The notes under the pieces were generated by a model. It worked only from the letters and a program-made list of their open reading frames with translations, did not search any database and had not been told where the DNA came from. Positions 32,964 to 46,422 of a DNA stretch of 64,000 nucleotides are shown here, piece by piece (position 1 is the stretch's first letter; each line of letters starts with the position of its first letter). The DNA lies in contig NC_133297.1 in the NCBI RefSeq assembly GCF_005239225.2, positions 10,776,147 through 10,840,146 of the forward strand, read 5' to 3'. Position numbers and translations under genes: made by a program. Source of the stretch: Populus alba. Taxonomy: Eukaryota; Streptophyta; Magnoliopsida; Malpighiales; Salicaceae.

Positions 32964-35900
32964 TCATCCCAGAAATCTGCATTTCCTAATAAACTTGTCT
33001 GAAAAATTTACATGTCTATTCCATAAACTTCGTAGCTCAGGGAACCCAACATCAAGCCATGGCTTTGCCGGGCCGCTAAAATGTAAAACCATGGCATCAC
33101 TTAACATCTTAATATCGTGAGCTTGTGGGGGTCTATAACCTAGTCCACCGACATGCCATGAAGGATCAATTGGATGTACCTGACCCTCGAATGCAAGCAA
33201 GGCTGGCGGATGCACTCCTGGTTGCCATAATTCCATCCCAAAATTGAGGTTCTGTAAACAAGATGGATAATATTAAGATGATAAGCAGAGGAAAGAGATC
33301 CTAAACCTTTAAGTGAGGATGCAACGTTCTTTTATCGTATTCTGACAGAAAAACAAAATCTGGGAAGAAGCAGCATTGCATGAAAGTAATGGGAAGAAAG
33401 ACTAATGGGAGAGAACAGGTAGTACAATAAAGAAATAATGGCAAAATTTGCGCTGTACTCTGATTATTTCTATTCCAAATGCTTGTATTCAAATTTTTCT
33501 ATTAGAGTCTGTTCTTTCAAAAATCAATCAATGGCATAGGCCCTTTATTAAAGGCCTCTTGAGTTTTCAATTTTTTCATCAAATTCTTATTTTGATCCTA
33601 GAAAGGGAAGGTTAAAATTGAAAATTTTAAAAATATTGATGGCTATTGATAAAAATGAATATTCATTTTTTGTTTATTCATGAGTTGTTTTTCTTAAGAA
33701 GTGTGTGTGGGGGGGGGGGGGGGTTGATTTTAATTTTAGTTAGAAGTTGTAGCCTCAGCCTACACCACCTAACTCCACAATCACTAGTTGCTTTTAACCC
33801 ACCATCACTACTGTGTTCGGTATAGCATGACAAAAGCAATCGTGCCAAATTTAAGGAAATAGGATTCGAACAGAAAAGTTCTAAAAGATGGAATCAGTTG
33901 TAGCTACGCCATGTTTCATCTAAAACCAGTTTGATGCTGCTATAAATAAAATGACAATGGACAGTCTTGCCATGTCCATCTTGTGAAATAACACAATTTG
34001 CTATAAAAAATACACTGAATATGAGAAAGTGCACTTACATGTTTCAACCATTTATGATAATTTGTAGTGATTTTGACCCTCCTCCAAGCTTCAAGATCAA
34101 AGACATTCACACCATAGAGCCAAACACAACGATCATGGTCAAAATTGGATGAAATTATTGGGTAAGAAAAGTTCAAGTAATCCTTGTATTTTTTTCCTGG
34201 GCAGCAGTTGTCTCCACACCATGAATCAACAACTGCACCGACAACTTTCTTGTTGAGATCCAATTCCCACAAAGATGACATGTCATGTTGTACCACAACA
34301 TCTTCATCTAAGAATACTATCTTGTTGAGATCTGGAAACAGCTGTGTGGTCCATGAAAATAATGGAATAATCATTATTAAATACTTTGTACATTAAAAAT
34401 GTAGTTCATTCAACCAGAGAAGCAAAACGAGTAATACCTCAGGGATATAAATTCTGAGATGATTCAAAAGGGAGAGGCAGCTAGGGGTTAAAGCCTCCAA
34501 ACTTCTTCTGTTTACCCCATCATGTTGAAAGTTGGCATTTCTCAAATTGTCATTGTAATGGCTCAAAATTAAGCGATGAATCTCTAACATCTCTTTGACA
34601 TGGACATTCACCTCATGAGACCAATCATATTGGTGCAACCCCTTAACTTCCACAGCTGCTGATTTAATAGGATTGATTGCAAACCATGCATTCATCGGAA
34701 TGTAAGTTTTTTTGTCAGTGACTACATGGAAAACCAACTTTTCAGGGTTGGCTGAGTGTTGGACTGTGGAAGAGATGACAACAGAGGCAGCAAGAACATT
34801 ATCAGTTAGAAGAACAACATGGTGGAAGGATGGATCAGTGAGGCGAGAAACATATTCAGGGGGAGGTAAATGAGATCGGGCCATGGCATTTACAGCATAT
34901 TCCTCAGCTAGTTTAAGGCAAAGGCAATGCAGGCTCTTTGGAACACCATGTGAAGCTAAATGCCAGTTTACTGATTCTTGCTCTCTGGCAGACTGAACCT
35001 TGAGCTCCATCATTGATAGCTGCATATCGAATAAAAAATAAAATGATTTGAATTGTAACATAATTCACACTAGGTGTTACAATAATTGTTTTGATGATAG
35101 CTAGATGACTTTATAATGCCATGGAATACTCGCTTAAAATTGTATGTGAGGAAGGGTAGCTTGGTTATAGATGATGTCTTTGCTCCTAGTTTATTGGTTC
35201 GATTAACTTTCATTAGGAAAAAATAGTGAAGCCTAATGAAGAGACAGTCATAATAACAGCTCAAAATAGGAGTGAGGTGCATTGACACTTTGATCATTAT
35301 TTCATCAGAATGACAGTCCAAACAAAAATGAGATGTACATCATGCATCACCACCCAATCACACATGCATGCAGGTGTAAAACAAATGATCCATACACAGA
35401 CATTATGATTCAAGCCCCACAAATGTAATATAATTCCAATCCCAGCCTTGTGCCATTTAGCTCTTCTACTAAATATTAGAAAATGAGTAAAAGGATGCAT
35501 GCCACAGAGAGTATGAACTAAATGTTAGAAAATGAGTAAAAGGATGCATGTCGACGTGGGCATTTCAGACCTGCTAGGAGGCAGAAGCGTTTGTGGTCCC
35601 ATTACATGCCCAGACTTGCCTCCGATAAATAGCAATTTGCTAGTGAAAGATCACTGTCACTCATGAAATATGTAAATATGGTGTACAAAAAAATCCACTG
35701 TAAATGAAAGGCCTAATCAAAATGAAAAAATTAGGTGACTCAACATTCTTAATCATTACATAGTTAAAGATAAATTTCCTCTCTCTCCAAAGCTATTTGT
35801 GCATCAATGGTAGGTTATTGGTATATTGGTCAAGGATGTGAACAAGTTGGTGAAATTGTGCTAATCTTGCAAAATTTGTAATGGTAACTCACAAATCACA

Positions 35901-38900
35901 GGATTCTACACTCCTTTATCTATAACAGGGCATCATGGACTCATTAGAGCATGAATTGTCTTGGGACTTCGAAGGGCAGTGGTATGATTCCATCTTTGTC
36001 GTGGTCAATTGATACTCGAAGATGGCACACTCATGTTGCTAAATTTTCATGCTACTCATGTTGCTAATTTTTTTTAAAGAAGTGGCAAGGCTATGTGGTG
36101 ATCCTTAATCTATGCTTTCTCATAGGGATGTGAAGTTTGTAGCACACATTTGGAGGACATCATGAAGGAAAGCAGGAACTCAATTGAAATACTCCAGAAC
36201 TTGCCATTCATAAGAAAATGTTAGTCAAAGTTTAGGGAGAATGCTGATTTTTTGGAATCATGTGAAGAGTTGACTTGTTTTCACTTAAGACAATTCTGTG
36301 AATAGAACCTTTAAGATGATTACTTTTGAGGCTTCATTTAAACTCAAACCACAACAAGTGCTTGATTTTGTTCCTTTTCCACTTAGGACTCAGGAGTGAG
36401 ATGATGGAGAGGCTTTTGCAGATCATATAAGGTGAGTTCATGAGAAGGTGATGGTGCCTTGAAGGCAAGCAACAAAAGTTATGTTAATGCAATCAATCAA
36501 CATCACCGAGTTGAGTTTGAAGAAAGAGACATAATTCTTATATACTTGAAGCAAGAAAGGTTCCCTAAAGGCACTTACAATCTGAGATCAAACAAGCTTG
36601 GGCCATGTAAGGTGCTAAAGAAAATAAACTACGTTTACGTGATTGAGATTGGATTCACAAATAAGCCTAGTCTTCAATAGTTCTGATTTGTATCCAATTG
36701 AGGGTTTTGATGGAGAAGTAGTTGAAACTTGAGCAATATATGACACGGCCGAAGGTTATTGAAGATGTGTTAGATGTGAAAGAGGCCGAGTCACAAAGGT
36801 ACTTGGATAGTTGAAGAAGAGCCTGACCCCTATAAATGTATAGTGAAGTAGTGAAAATTTTCTCAAGTTTTCATAACTGGGGAGAATGACATAGGAGCTT
36901 CATTATAGTTACTTTATTTTCAGAAATTTTGTTTTATTGTATTAGTTAGTAATCACAACCTAGCAATGTAACTTCTAAAACAACTGGATGGTTATTAAAA
37001 GTTTTGTTTAGTAGTTTAATCGAAATGTGGGATTAAAATTTTAACTCTGACCCTAATATAGATACACTCTTAGTTACAGTATCATAATATTATTTTCATC
37101 AAATAGACTTCAAAGGCAAAAGGTTTTTTTAAACCCTACGTTATAACACCTAGTTTGAAGGTCATACTTGTTTCTAGCCTTGATTCCAGACATATTGCTG
37201 TTTCACTCCCTCAACTACGCCAAAATTGCTTCACAGCCAGGACTCTAGTCCATAGAAAATCTTGTTAGATCAAGCACTCTTGTCAGTTTAGAAACTGATA
37301 AATAAACATGCCTAACACCCCATAAAATGTCTCCCATATTCTCAAACTAGAAAGAATCTTATATTTTTTTCTTTGAACCTTGAGCTACAAACGCGTAGAA
37401 ATTGCTTTGGTTTTACAAGCAGCTAAAATGTACATTTTAGACAAACATGGGAAAGTCTAAGACCATGAGCAATGATCCCAGCAAGGACCTAAGAAAAGGT
37501 GGCATCAAATTAGGATTGTTAGAAGACATGCAAATTGGTTTACTTGCAACAGAACTGATAAAAGTAGCATACATTGCGATGGCATATGAAACTTCCAGTC
37601 ATATCACCAAAATAAATCTCAAATGTTCATATAATCCATAAGTAAATAACTCTTTTCTTGAGCTCCAAATGTTAATCAAACAGCCCTGGATGAAGTGGCA
37701 ACCAATCAAACTTAGATGTAAGAGCTTTTTGCATCACATGATAAGCTTTTTAATGGATGTCATACTTGTAAGTAAATACTCTCTCAAAGCAACAAAAGTC
37801 CTTTCACAAACACCACAAAATATTAACAATGACTTGAAAATTCACCATGTGCCACTTAATCATGTTTCTTTTTATCACAGAAATCCCTCTTCTGCTCTCC
37901 TCCTCGGCAAGAAAACCAAGATGTATGTGAGTGCATGTGATGTGTGAAAGTGCAAATGTAACATCAGAGGGTCTTGATTGCTGAGTAATGAGCAGCTGAT
38001 GGTATGAAATGGATGGTACTAGGAACTAAGAAAGAACCTAACTTCAATTTATTTAGTTTTAACATGGCTATACAGAAACAGACGGATTACTAATGTAGCA
38101 ATATGGGTTGTTTTATTTTCTTCACTTGATAAAATAATGGCAGCAAAACAATACATCAAACTAGGCTTTTATAGTGGACTGGAAGACTTTTACCAATTTA
38201 AAACACCCATCAATACCAAGAACATGACAGTAAAAAATAGTGGCTGAAAGAAATCACAAGAAAAGTAAATGCCACTTGAAGCAGACAAAACTAAACAGAA
38301 AATTAGTTAATGTAATTACTACAAATACATTTTTGTGTGAACACGTACCATGGCCTTGGTCCTGAAAGCAAAGGTCTTTATGTCTTGCTGGTTCGAAGTC
38401 ATTTCGTTGACAAGCACATTGAATGATTCTGTTGAGCCCTCTCTTCTATAATCACCATCATTAGTGCCATGGCCCTCCTTTGCCTCCATTAAAGCTCTTG
38501 TCAGTTCTTCCCTTAGCTTTTTAAATTAGGTTGGTATATATGCATCACCACAAGAAGAATCATCACAAAAATGGATATAGAGTAGAATTTGGAATAACAT
38601 GGAGGAGAATTGCACCACAACTAATCAAGTGCACTAGAAACTAGAAAACAAGCAACTGATTGAAGTAAAATACCAATAGTTCCTCAAAATGAATTTGTTC
38701 ATGAACTGCAGTCTCTGCAACTTTCATACTGTTTATGGTTCTAACTCTCAAACACAAAATACTAGATATATTTATAATAGGACCAAAATAGCATCACCGC
38801 ATTTCTATTTTAACAAGAAAGTCATTCATTACTCTATCGTCTAAGGTGAACGAAAGGGAATTTGGAACAAAACTGGGCCCATGGTGGATGATGTGTATTC

Positions 38901-40215
38901 ACGGACTAGAACTAGGGATCCCAGACAAATTGATGATTGAAAAGCTGAAAGATATGAGAGAGGTGCTGTACCAGTTCCTCAGTAAAATGAAACGGCAAGG
39001 TGTAAAAATTGCTAGTGCTGAAAAATTCAGAGGACAATAAAAATGAAGAATAATGTTATTTATTAAGAAAGTTTCACAAGAATAAGTTTCAAGAATACAC
39101 CGAGTCATTAGATTAATCGGATTGCATTAGATCTCATATTAAGACCATGATTCAGTAGCTCACAATTCTCTTGAAACTCATCTTCTTGTTAAATAGCATT
39201 TCTCATTTTTATCCACGATAATCATCCATTTTAGAGGGTTGGCTTGGGATGTGTAATGTCTAATTTTACTTGAATTTCTTGAAGCTGTTTCCTATGTTCT
39301 CCCTTAACTGAAATCAGCTCGTCTTCTTTGGAACATGATCTACAACGTTAGTTCAATCATATACTTTAAAAGGAAAGGAAAATGCTATGAACACCCGCTA
39401 AACATTAACTTAATATGATTCTTGAAACTTACTCTTGTATAATTTTCTCAGGAAATAGCATTATTTGATAAACATTGCGCCCGTTAATTCAAACAAGAAC
39501 AAAACAACAACAATCAGCACAACATATGTTAACGTGTGCCCTATCCTTGTCGCCTTTACTCTTTACACGTGTCTATAGTTAGAGGAACAAAATATTTTCG
39601 ACTTGGATTTAGTTTAGAGAGTAATTGAAAAGGAAAACAAAATTTTGTTAGCCCTAGTTGCTCCCTTCTTGTCTTGTTTCACCCTAAAAATTAAAAAAAA
39701 TTAAAAAAAGTACTGAGAAATTTAAAGAACAGTTTCATGAAAAAATGACATACCAAAGATGCTTCGCTCCCGCCGAGTAGCCTCCATCCTATGCAGTCTG
39801 CATGAACAAAAATAAAAATAATGAATAAATTAAAACACACACAACAAATAATCGATGAGCTGTCCTAGAAGCTTTCACGGAAGGAACGAAGATGAAGCAT
39901 CGGGTACAACACGAGAAGCACCAAAAATTAACTATGAAATAAATTAAACAGCAAAAGAAAGAGTAATTAATCACTACTAGTTTAATTTATTTTTATGTAT
40001 TTACCGAGAGCAGAATTGCAGGCAGAGGCAGATTCAAGAACCAAAAACGCAATTCTAACAAAAAGAAAGGGCAAAACAATCGAAAGCAACAGCACCACCG
40101 GCAAAAACGTCCGGCGAGTAATCCGACGAGTTGCCACCGTGGATCCCTTGGCAGAAGAGTTGGTGGTGCTGATGGTGACTCTCTTGATCCCGGTGGTGGA
40201 AATGTAAAACTTCAT
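32964..40215 (-). CDS. GAUT15: Galacturonosyltransferase 15-like GT8 protein
   Basis: The GAUT family (GT8) acts in the Golgi on pectin backbones, transferring galacturonic acid from UDP-GalA; GAUT15 itself is less well characterised. Six exons on the minus strand: 40005-40215, 39754-39797, 38349-38516, 34438-35019, 34039-34341 and 32964-33251, giving 531 residues (Arabidopsis GAUT15 is close to this length). The N-terminus [15 protein letters not shown] is nearly the same as in GAUT15. A single hydrophobic anchor at about residues 37-60 makes it a type II membrane protein. GT8 landmarks are [33 protein letters not shown], the metal-binding FLDEDVVVQ (DxD at about 347-349), [14 protein letters not shown] and HFSGPAKPW (about 493-501). 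The DxD reads D-E-D instead of the usual D-D-D, keeping both aspartates. The acceptor of the third exon (AAAAAG|CTAAGG) is poor in pyrimidines. Confidence 0.92.
33701..33723. repeat. (GT)4 followed by a 15-base G run
   Basis: A short GT repeat runs into about fifteen consecutive G in a GAUT15 intron. Homopolymer G of this length is rare in AT-rich plant DNA; its exact length may be uncertain in any assembly. Confidence 0.8.
35800..36900 (+). mobile_element. Degenerate Ty3/gypsy integrase fragment inside a GAUT15 intron
   Basis: The fragment is antisense to GAUT15, in its 3.3-kb third intron. Reading the plus strand through frameshifts and stops gives parts of a retrotransposon integrase in the right order. 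First is a zinc-finger-like [16 protein letters not shown] (about 35845-35885) with a stop between the cysteines. Then comes a core stretch [10 protein letters not shown] followed by YSKMAHS (about 35980-36030). Last is a C-terminal ORF at 36459-36680 with [25 protein letters not shown] and GPCKVLKK, typical of the gypsy integrase C-terminal region. A purine-rich GGGGAGAATGACA near 36879 could be the old polypurine tract before a 3' LTR. The element is dead. Confidence 0.75.
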
Positions 40216-43200
40216 CTCATTATTTCTGTCTCGTCTCGTGAAATCGATCTGTTAACAGTAACAGAGCGTGTTCTTTTCTGGTGGAGAGAGGGGGGGTACA
40301 AAAGGACAAGAGGGAAGCCGCGGGAAAATGATAGATTGCAATAATTACACTGTCGAGGGGTGAGTTTCGATGATTTCTGCCTATGGGTTTTGGGTTTAAT
40401 TACGGATTTGTCTTCGACTTTTTAAAGTAGTAGTTTCATCACCGACAGATGGGAGAATATCCCATGAGCTCACGCACGCACTATTTGCTAATTTACGGCA
40501 GAGGTTCAGGCAAAAGGTTTTGCTTTTCCTGAACTAGTGGGCTGCGAAATATTCCCCCCCTCTTGAGTGTAGCGTTGTGGAATTAACTAGCCCGTTTGTA
40601 TGGCGCGTTATCATGCAGTTATTTTTTTTTTATATAGAAAATGTTAATTTAATTTTTCCAATGATCATAAATGTTTAAATTGAGAGAACTATAAAGTTGG
40701 TATCCATTGGTGGTTTTTTATTTGAATAACTGTGGTGAGTTTAGCTATTAAAGTGTTGATGCAATATTATTATTAACAAAAACTAAGAGGGGGTGGTGTT
40801 TTTACTTTAGCAAAATGAAAAAAAAAATAATTATGATGTTCAGAGAATAAATAACGACATCTTAATAGTTGGTCTTTAAATTTACCTTGAAAAAAAAAAC
40901 AAATACAAAAAAAAAAAAGAATATAAAACTCATGACCCATAAAAAATGATAAGAATATCTCCACCTATGATTTCTTTTTTTCCTAGTTGTATATATATAT
41001 ATTTTTTCCTTAAAGTGAGCTCAGTGAGTAACTAATAAGATATCATTAGTTATTCCTTAAACATCATAAAATTTCTCTAGCACCATAGTAATACAACATT
41101 AAATACTTTGTTTTTTTCACCTCTAAACTTTTTTGTTTTTAATTTTGCCCTTGTATAACCACATTAATGGTCAATCTAAATGAATTTGTTAAGAAATGAC
41201 AAGATTTAAAAACAAAGGACCATGGTGAAAAAAAAACATAGAAAATGAATGGTGGTTTCAGGATTTGCATGAAAAGTTTATTTTCACCCTTTTACTTTTT
41301 CAAATGATAAATTTTTGGCAATTCTAGATTTTGAAAATTCAATTTTTTATTTTTCTTATGTCTAGGTCTGTGGTTTGAGAAATGTTAGAGAGTTTTTAGG
41401 TTCTAGTGGTGGAGAGAGAGAATCATTAAATAACTCTTATTTCACCTATAAAAGAAGTTAATTTTGGTGTTAGTGAGTTTTATTGGATAAAAAGAGTTTC
41501 ATTTTAGTGTTTTTTTTTATCTTCTCATTGATTAAAAAGGTAATTCTAAACTTTTTTAAAAAAAATTGGATTCAAGTTGATTTTATATTTTTTTAACCAA
41601 TTAAATGCTACTTTTAATACCGTAAATGGGTGTTTTGAGGTTGCTATAGTTTTTTCAGGTGTTTTGCTTTGGCTAAAACAATGGTTGAAATAGATTTGTT
41701 TACCTATGGGGGTTGGTTGCACAACTTTTCGACCTCCTTTGATTATAGTTATAGTGTTTTTTTTTTTTTTTTGCTAAAACATTGGTTAAAATAAGTTTGT
41801 TTACCTATGGGGGTTGGTTGCACAACTTTTCAACCACCTGTTGTTATAGTTATGAAACTTGACTCGACTCGACAAGTTAACCTTGAACTCAAGCTACCCA
41901 GGGCCTTAACTGGGTTTCAAATCACAAAAACTCAAGTATACAATTGGTCTAGTCAAACTCAGGTGACTTGCCAGGTTAACTCAAAACCTGGGTAAAACTG
42001 AAGATTTTTGTTTTGTTTACATTTTTTGTTATTTTTCTAATAAATCCTAAAAATATAAAATTAACTTATGAATCCCTAGTCTCAAATATCTTTTTTATAA
42101 CATGTATTCATATGAATTTTTTCTTTGAATTTTTTATGGAGGATAACTAAACTACATTTCATACCTAACATTTCTTTTTCTTTTTTTATTGCCCTACATC
42201 TACATGCATTGTTTCAAAACTTTTTTTCATGTGGTATATTAAAACCTCAAACATAATTCTCTTTCTATTTTCTTGGGTTAACCCGTGTGGTCTGAGACCT
42301 AGTTCTTTGGTTGGGTCGACTATCAGGCCGGATTTAATAAATATACTTGTAGCAGCTGAAATATGAAATATTAGGCAAAACATCACCTTTTTAAAATTCA
42401 AAGGGCATATGATTAAACAAGGAAAACAAAAGCATACTTGGGTTGTCCATGCCTGTGTGCCTTGTCCTTTTTTCTTCTTCTTTTTATTTGTTTTTTTTTT
42501 TTAAATTATCTTTCACAATTTTATCATTTATAATTGGATCTATATTGATTTTTCTTGTTGCCTTTTTTCTTCTGCTAATTCTATCATTTGATATTTTGTT
42601 GATTATTAATTAGGCAACATAATTTGTTTTTGTTTAATACTTGTAGGTTTATTGTGATCTCAAACAAATGCACCAATATTTTGTTGGTTTTTAATTTTAT
42701 AATAGTTTATTTTTATCATATAATTAAATAAAAAATTGTTGAACCCAGCTATATCCATGTCTTGAATCACATGTTTTGCTATTTAACTTCAGTTCATTAT
42801 GAATTACACTTCATAATTTGTTTCGATTTATTTTTTATTAAGTTATTGAAGTCACAAACAAATATTCATATATTGAGTTAATGCTTGATTTTATATGAAA
42901 TTATTTTGTTATCATGTGATTGAATAAAAAATAGTCTAGATAATTTTTAAATATGGTTGTGGCCATGACCAAGGTCGCGGATTCGATAGTTAGGTTGTGA
43001 AATATGGATTGATCCAATAAGTCACTATCTTGGTATTTTTTAAAAAATTATATCATTTTAAAAATTATATTTAAGCTCAAACCAGTTTTTTGCAAGTTGT
43101 CCAACTTGCTTTAAAACCTGTTAAGTTGATTGTATCATATTAAATCAACTTACGAATAATTTGATTTTAAATATGGATTAGGCACGAGAATGAGTCGGGA

Positions 43201-46200
43201 GGTTTCAAGATTTGATCCACTAGATGCTACAAAAGGTTCCTTTCAATCTGGATATTATTTTTCGAGTTAAAAAAAAATTGTTGTGGTTCATAATAAAACA
43301 CGAGCAACTTATCTAGTCTTATTTATCATGTAAATTTCAGAATAAATTTGAAAAAAGAAAAAAAAAAGAATATGTGTATTTGATACTTGAAATTTTTAAT
43401 TTTATTTGATTATTACAGCTCTAATTTTATTTGTACGAGGTTATTATTTTTTAAAAATTATTTGTGATGAATGGCAAAAAATGTTGAGGTTGATATAATC
43501 TCTATTACATGAAAAAAAGTCTAAAGTGGAAAAAAATGAAAGAGCAGGTTAAATAAAAACAAATGAGTTGATATTTTAAAAAATAATACTTGACACAATA
43601 TAAAGCAAAACATTTGTAAAATATTAGTTGGCGATAGGGGAGAAGCAGTAATTACTTGAGATTATTTTAATTAAAAAAAGTTAGGTTTTCAGAATCAACA
43701 AATTTCCTAAAATGCCGAGGAAGTGTTTGAAATTTTAAATCCAGTTAAAAATTAAAAAAAATCATAATTGTTAATAATCCTTTGTCTTCCAAATCCATTG
43801 CACATTGTCATCGTGGCCTTAAGATCGATGCCCAGCCGAGCGGATTGCAAATTTAATTTTGTTTTATCAACTTTTTAATTATTTTTTACGAGTTAAGATT
43901 AAATTTCTCTCCATTTAAATCAAATACACATTATACATATCTGGATTGATGCTTTGATGATAAATAAATTTTCTTATCGTGTTCCTTAAAATTCGAATAC
44001 TAAGACATAGTATGAACAAAATGTTTTTAGTTATAGTTATACGACATGCGCTTTATCACGGATTGAATCCTTTTCTTTTGATATAAAAAAATAAATATTC
44101 AAGTTTTTTTAATATGTTTTTGAATATATAAAAAATTAAAATAATTATACATGTATTTAATTAAATAGATTAATATTTAATAAAAAAATAACTAAAATTA
44201 AAATAATGGATTTCACAAAACATTTAATGTGAAAAGAAATTGAAAACAAATACATGAAGATTAATTTCTAAAAAATTAAATGTTAAAGATTGAGATTGAA
44301 AAAATAATAAAAAAAGAATAAAATCAACTTATGCTATCCTTTAAGATCCATGACCACTGTGCCAAGACTGACCGCATAGAAAACAAACCTATAAAAACAA
44401 CGAAGCAAAATCCTTAATAAAAAAAAATGTTAAGTGATGATATTAAAAAAAAAATTAATTAAAAAATAACTTGAGTTAACTTACTGACCCGATAACCATA
44501 AGTACAAGATTGAGACAACCCCACATAAAAGAAAGTGAAAAAAAACATGAAGATCAATTCTCAAAAAAATAAAATTAAATGTTAAATGATAAAATTAAAA
44601 ATAAATCAATTTTATTGAAGAGCCTAAAAAAGACCAAAGTAAACCTGTATCAACATTCAAAACTTGTGATCCTTGTAATGAGGCTGAGATTAACATCACA
44701 TAAAGAAAAAAGAATAAGCAAAATTGCCAATAAAAAAAATCCAGGGATGAAATTGATTTTTTTTAAAAAATAAACAACAATAAAAAGAATGATGATCAAA
44801 TTCAACATAAAAATAAATCGAAATCAAATGTCATGGATGGAATTGAAAATAAAATTCACTTGGTAAAAGGATAAAAAAGAAAAGAAAATAAATGAGAACC
44901 AAATTTAATATAAAAATCATATTATAACATATGATTAAGGACAAAATTGAAGAAAAATATTAAATTAAAATAAAAATAAAATACAAAATAAATAGTAATT
45001 AAAAGAATAAGAACTAGATTTTATACAAAAAAAAAAATAAATGATAGAACACCATTATACTTTGACAATAAGAAGATAGAGAAAAAAAAAAACGTCCATC
45101 AAAGCTCAATCATGACCTTGCTATTTACACGGGCCATTCCACCAGAGACAAGATGTTGGTGTGTTTTCAAAGCCACTATGGAAGGAGGAGTTTCACAATC
45201 TTGCATTGTCGAGAGGCATGAATGGTGTCTATTATTCATGCAGGACATGTGCCAACAATTTTTTGTTTATAATATTATATATGCAAAATGATTAAAATAT
45301 CCTTTATGCAACATCAATTTAACTATAAAACCAAAACTAAAAAATTAAAAAACCCTTGTAAGGAAGTTTCATTTAAATAATTTTGATATGCATAAAAAAT
45401 ATATAAAAAACTACAACACCTCCTGTACAACTCATTAGTATTACACAAAAACATATCAAAAGTAAAAAGAACAAAAAGCCTCCAGAGGGAAACTCTAAAA
45501 CTCTAAAATCCTAGCGTGCATAAACAAAGGAAAGGTCTACAAAGCCCCCCGCGTCAATTCTTTTTTTTCTTTTTTTCCTGAAAATATTTTAGTCACTACC
45601 AATATAATTATTATTAGGTGTTTTTTACTTGAAAAAAATATTAAAAAAAAAATATTTTTTTATTTTTCAAAAATTATTTTTAATATATGGAAAAATACTA
45701 AAAAAAATATTAATTTAAAATAAAAAAATAAATTTTTAAAAATTATTTTAAAAATATTTTTAAAACATAAAAATAAATGTCTTATATTTTTCCTACACAG
45801 CGTAAAAAGAACATAGAATCTGAAAATAACTACTGTGTCCCTATGAAAAAACCATTTTACTCTTGTATAGTGAGTTAATTTGATGATTTCTCCGAGGTTA
45901 AATTGAAATTTTCACTTTGCATTGCTACACACCATTTACATTTTGTTACTCACAAGCTAAACTATAAATATGTTTTTAGTAACTGATGTGTGATATTTTT
46001 ATAAAAATATTTTTTTAATTAGAAATATATTCAAATAATTTTTAGTTTTTTTAATGTTAACATATTAAAATAATAAAAAACAACTAAAAACATATTAATT
46101 TAATAATTTTTAAAATAAAAAATAATTTTTAAAACATTTTTTAAAATAGCTGAACCGTAATAACAACACACCCCACCCCATGAAAGGTATGCTGGTTGCA

Positions 46201-46422
46201 AAATGAAACGAAGAAAATAAGAAAAAGAAAAAAAAGAGAGGATATTTCGAGTTTTCGAAGCTGCTCTCAAACCACGGTCCACCAGTTACATCAAAAGCCA
46301 GGAACAAAAAGGCAAAAAAATAATAATAATAATAATAATAAAAAAATCATCTGAGCGTCCAAATCCATCCATAAATAAGACCCAAGCAAACCCCTGTAAG
46401 ATAAATCACAGGGAAAAAAGGA
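40216..46422. other. Intergenic region between divergent GAUT15 and CGL160 genes
   Basis: The two genes are head-to-head, so both promoters lie here. The interior is AT-rich repeat DNA. It contains a direct repeat at 41672-41853. Diverged tandem-like units with AAAATTAAATGTTAAA / CCACATAAA..GAAA occur from 44230 to 45120 and look like LTR-element remnants. MITE-like AT blocks lie at about 45615-45790 and 45965-46155. An (AAT)n run is at about 46319-46342. No ORF here matches a known family. Confidence 0.5.
41672..41853. repeat. Direct repeat of 81 bases, period 101
   Basis: Units at 41672-41752 and 41773-41853 share GCTAAAACA, then TTTGTTTACCTATGGGGGTT and GGTTGCACAACTTTTC, with few mismatches. 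They are separated by a T-rich spacer containing a T16-like run. This is a local duplication in noncoding DNA of unknown origin. Confidence 0.85.

Noticed and set aside
36459..36680. Plus-strand ORF as a host gene
   Set aside because: The sequence is a gypsy integrase C-terminal remnant, in an intron and flanked by stops.
37447..37947. Plus-strand ORFs in a GAUT15 intron
   Set aside because: No recognisable domain, no splice partners, and they are antisense to the gene; probably chance or further retroelement debris.
38846..39040. 64-residue plus-strand ORF
   Set aside because: Lies in a GAUT15 intron, antisense, and matches nothing I recognise.
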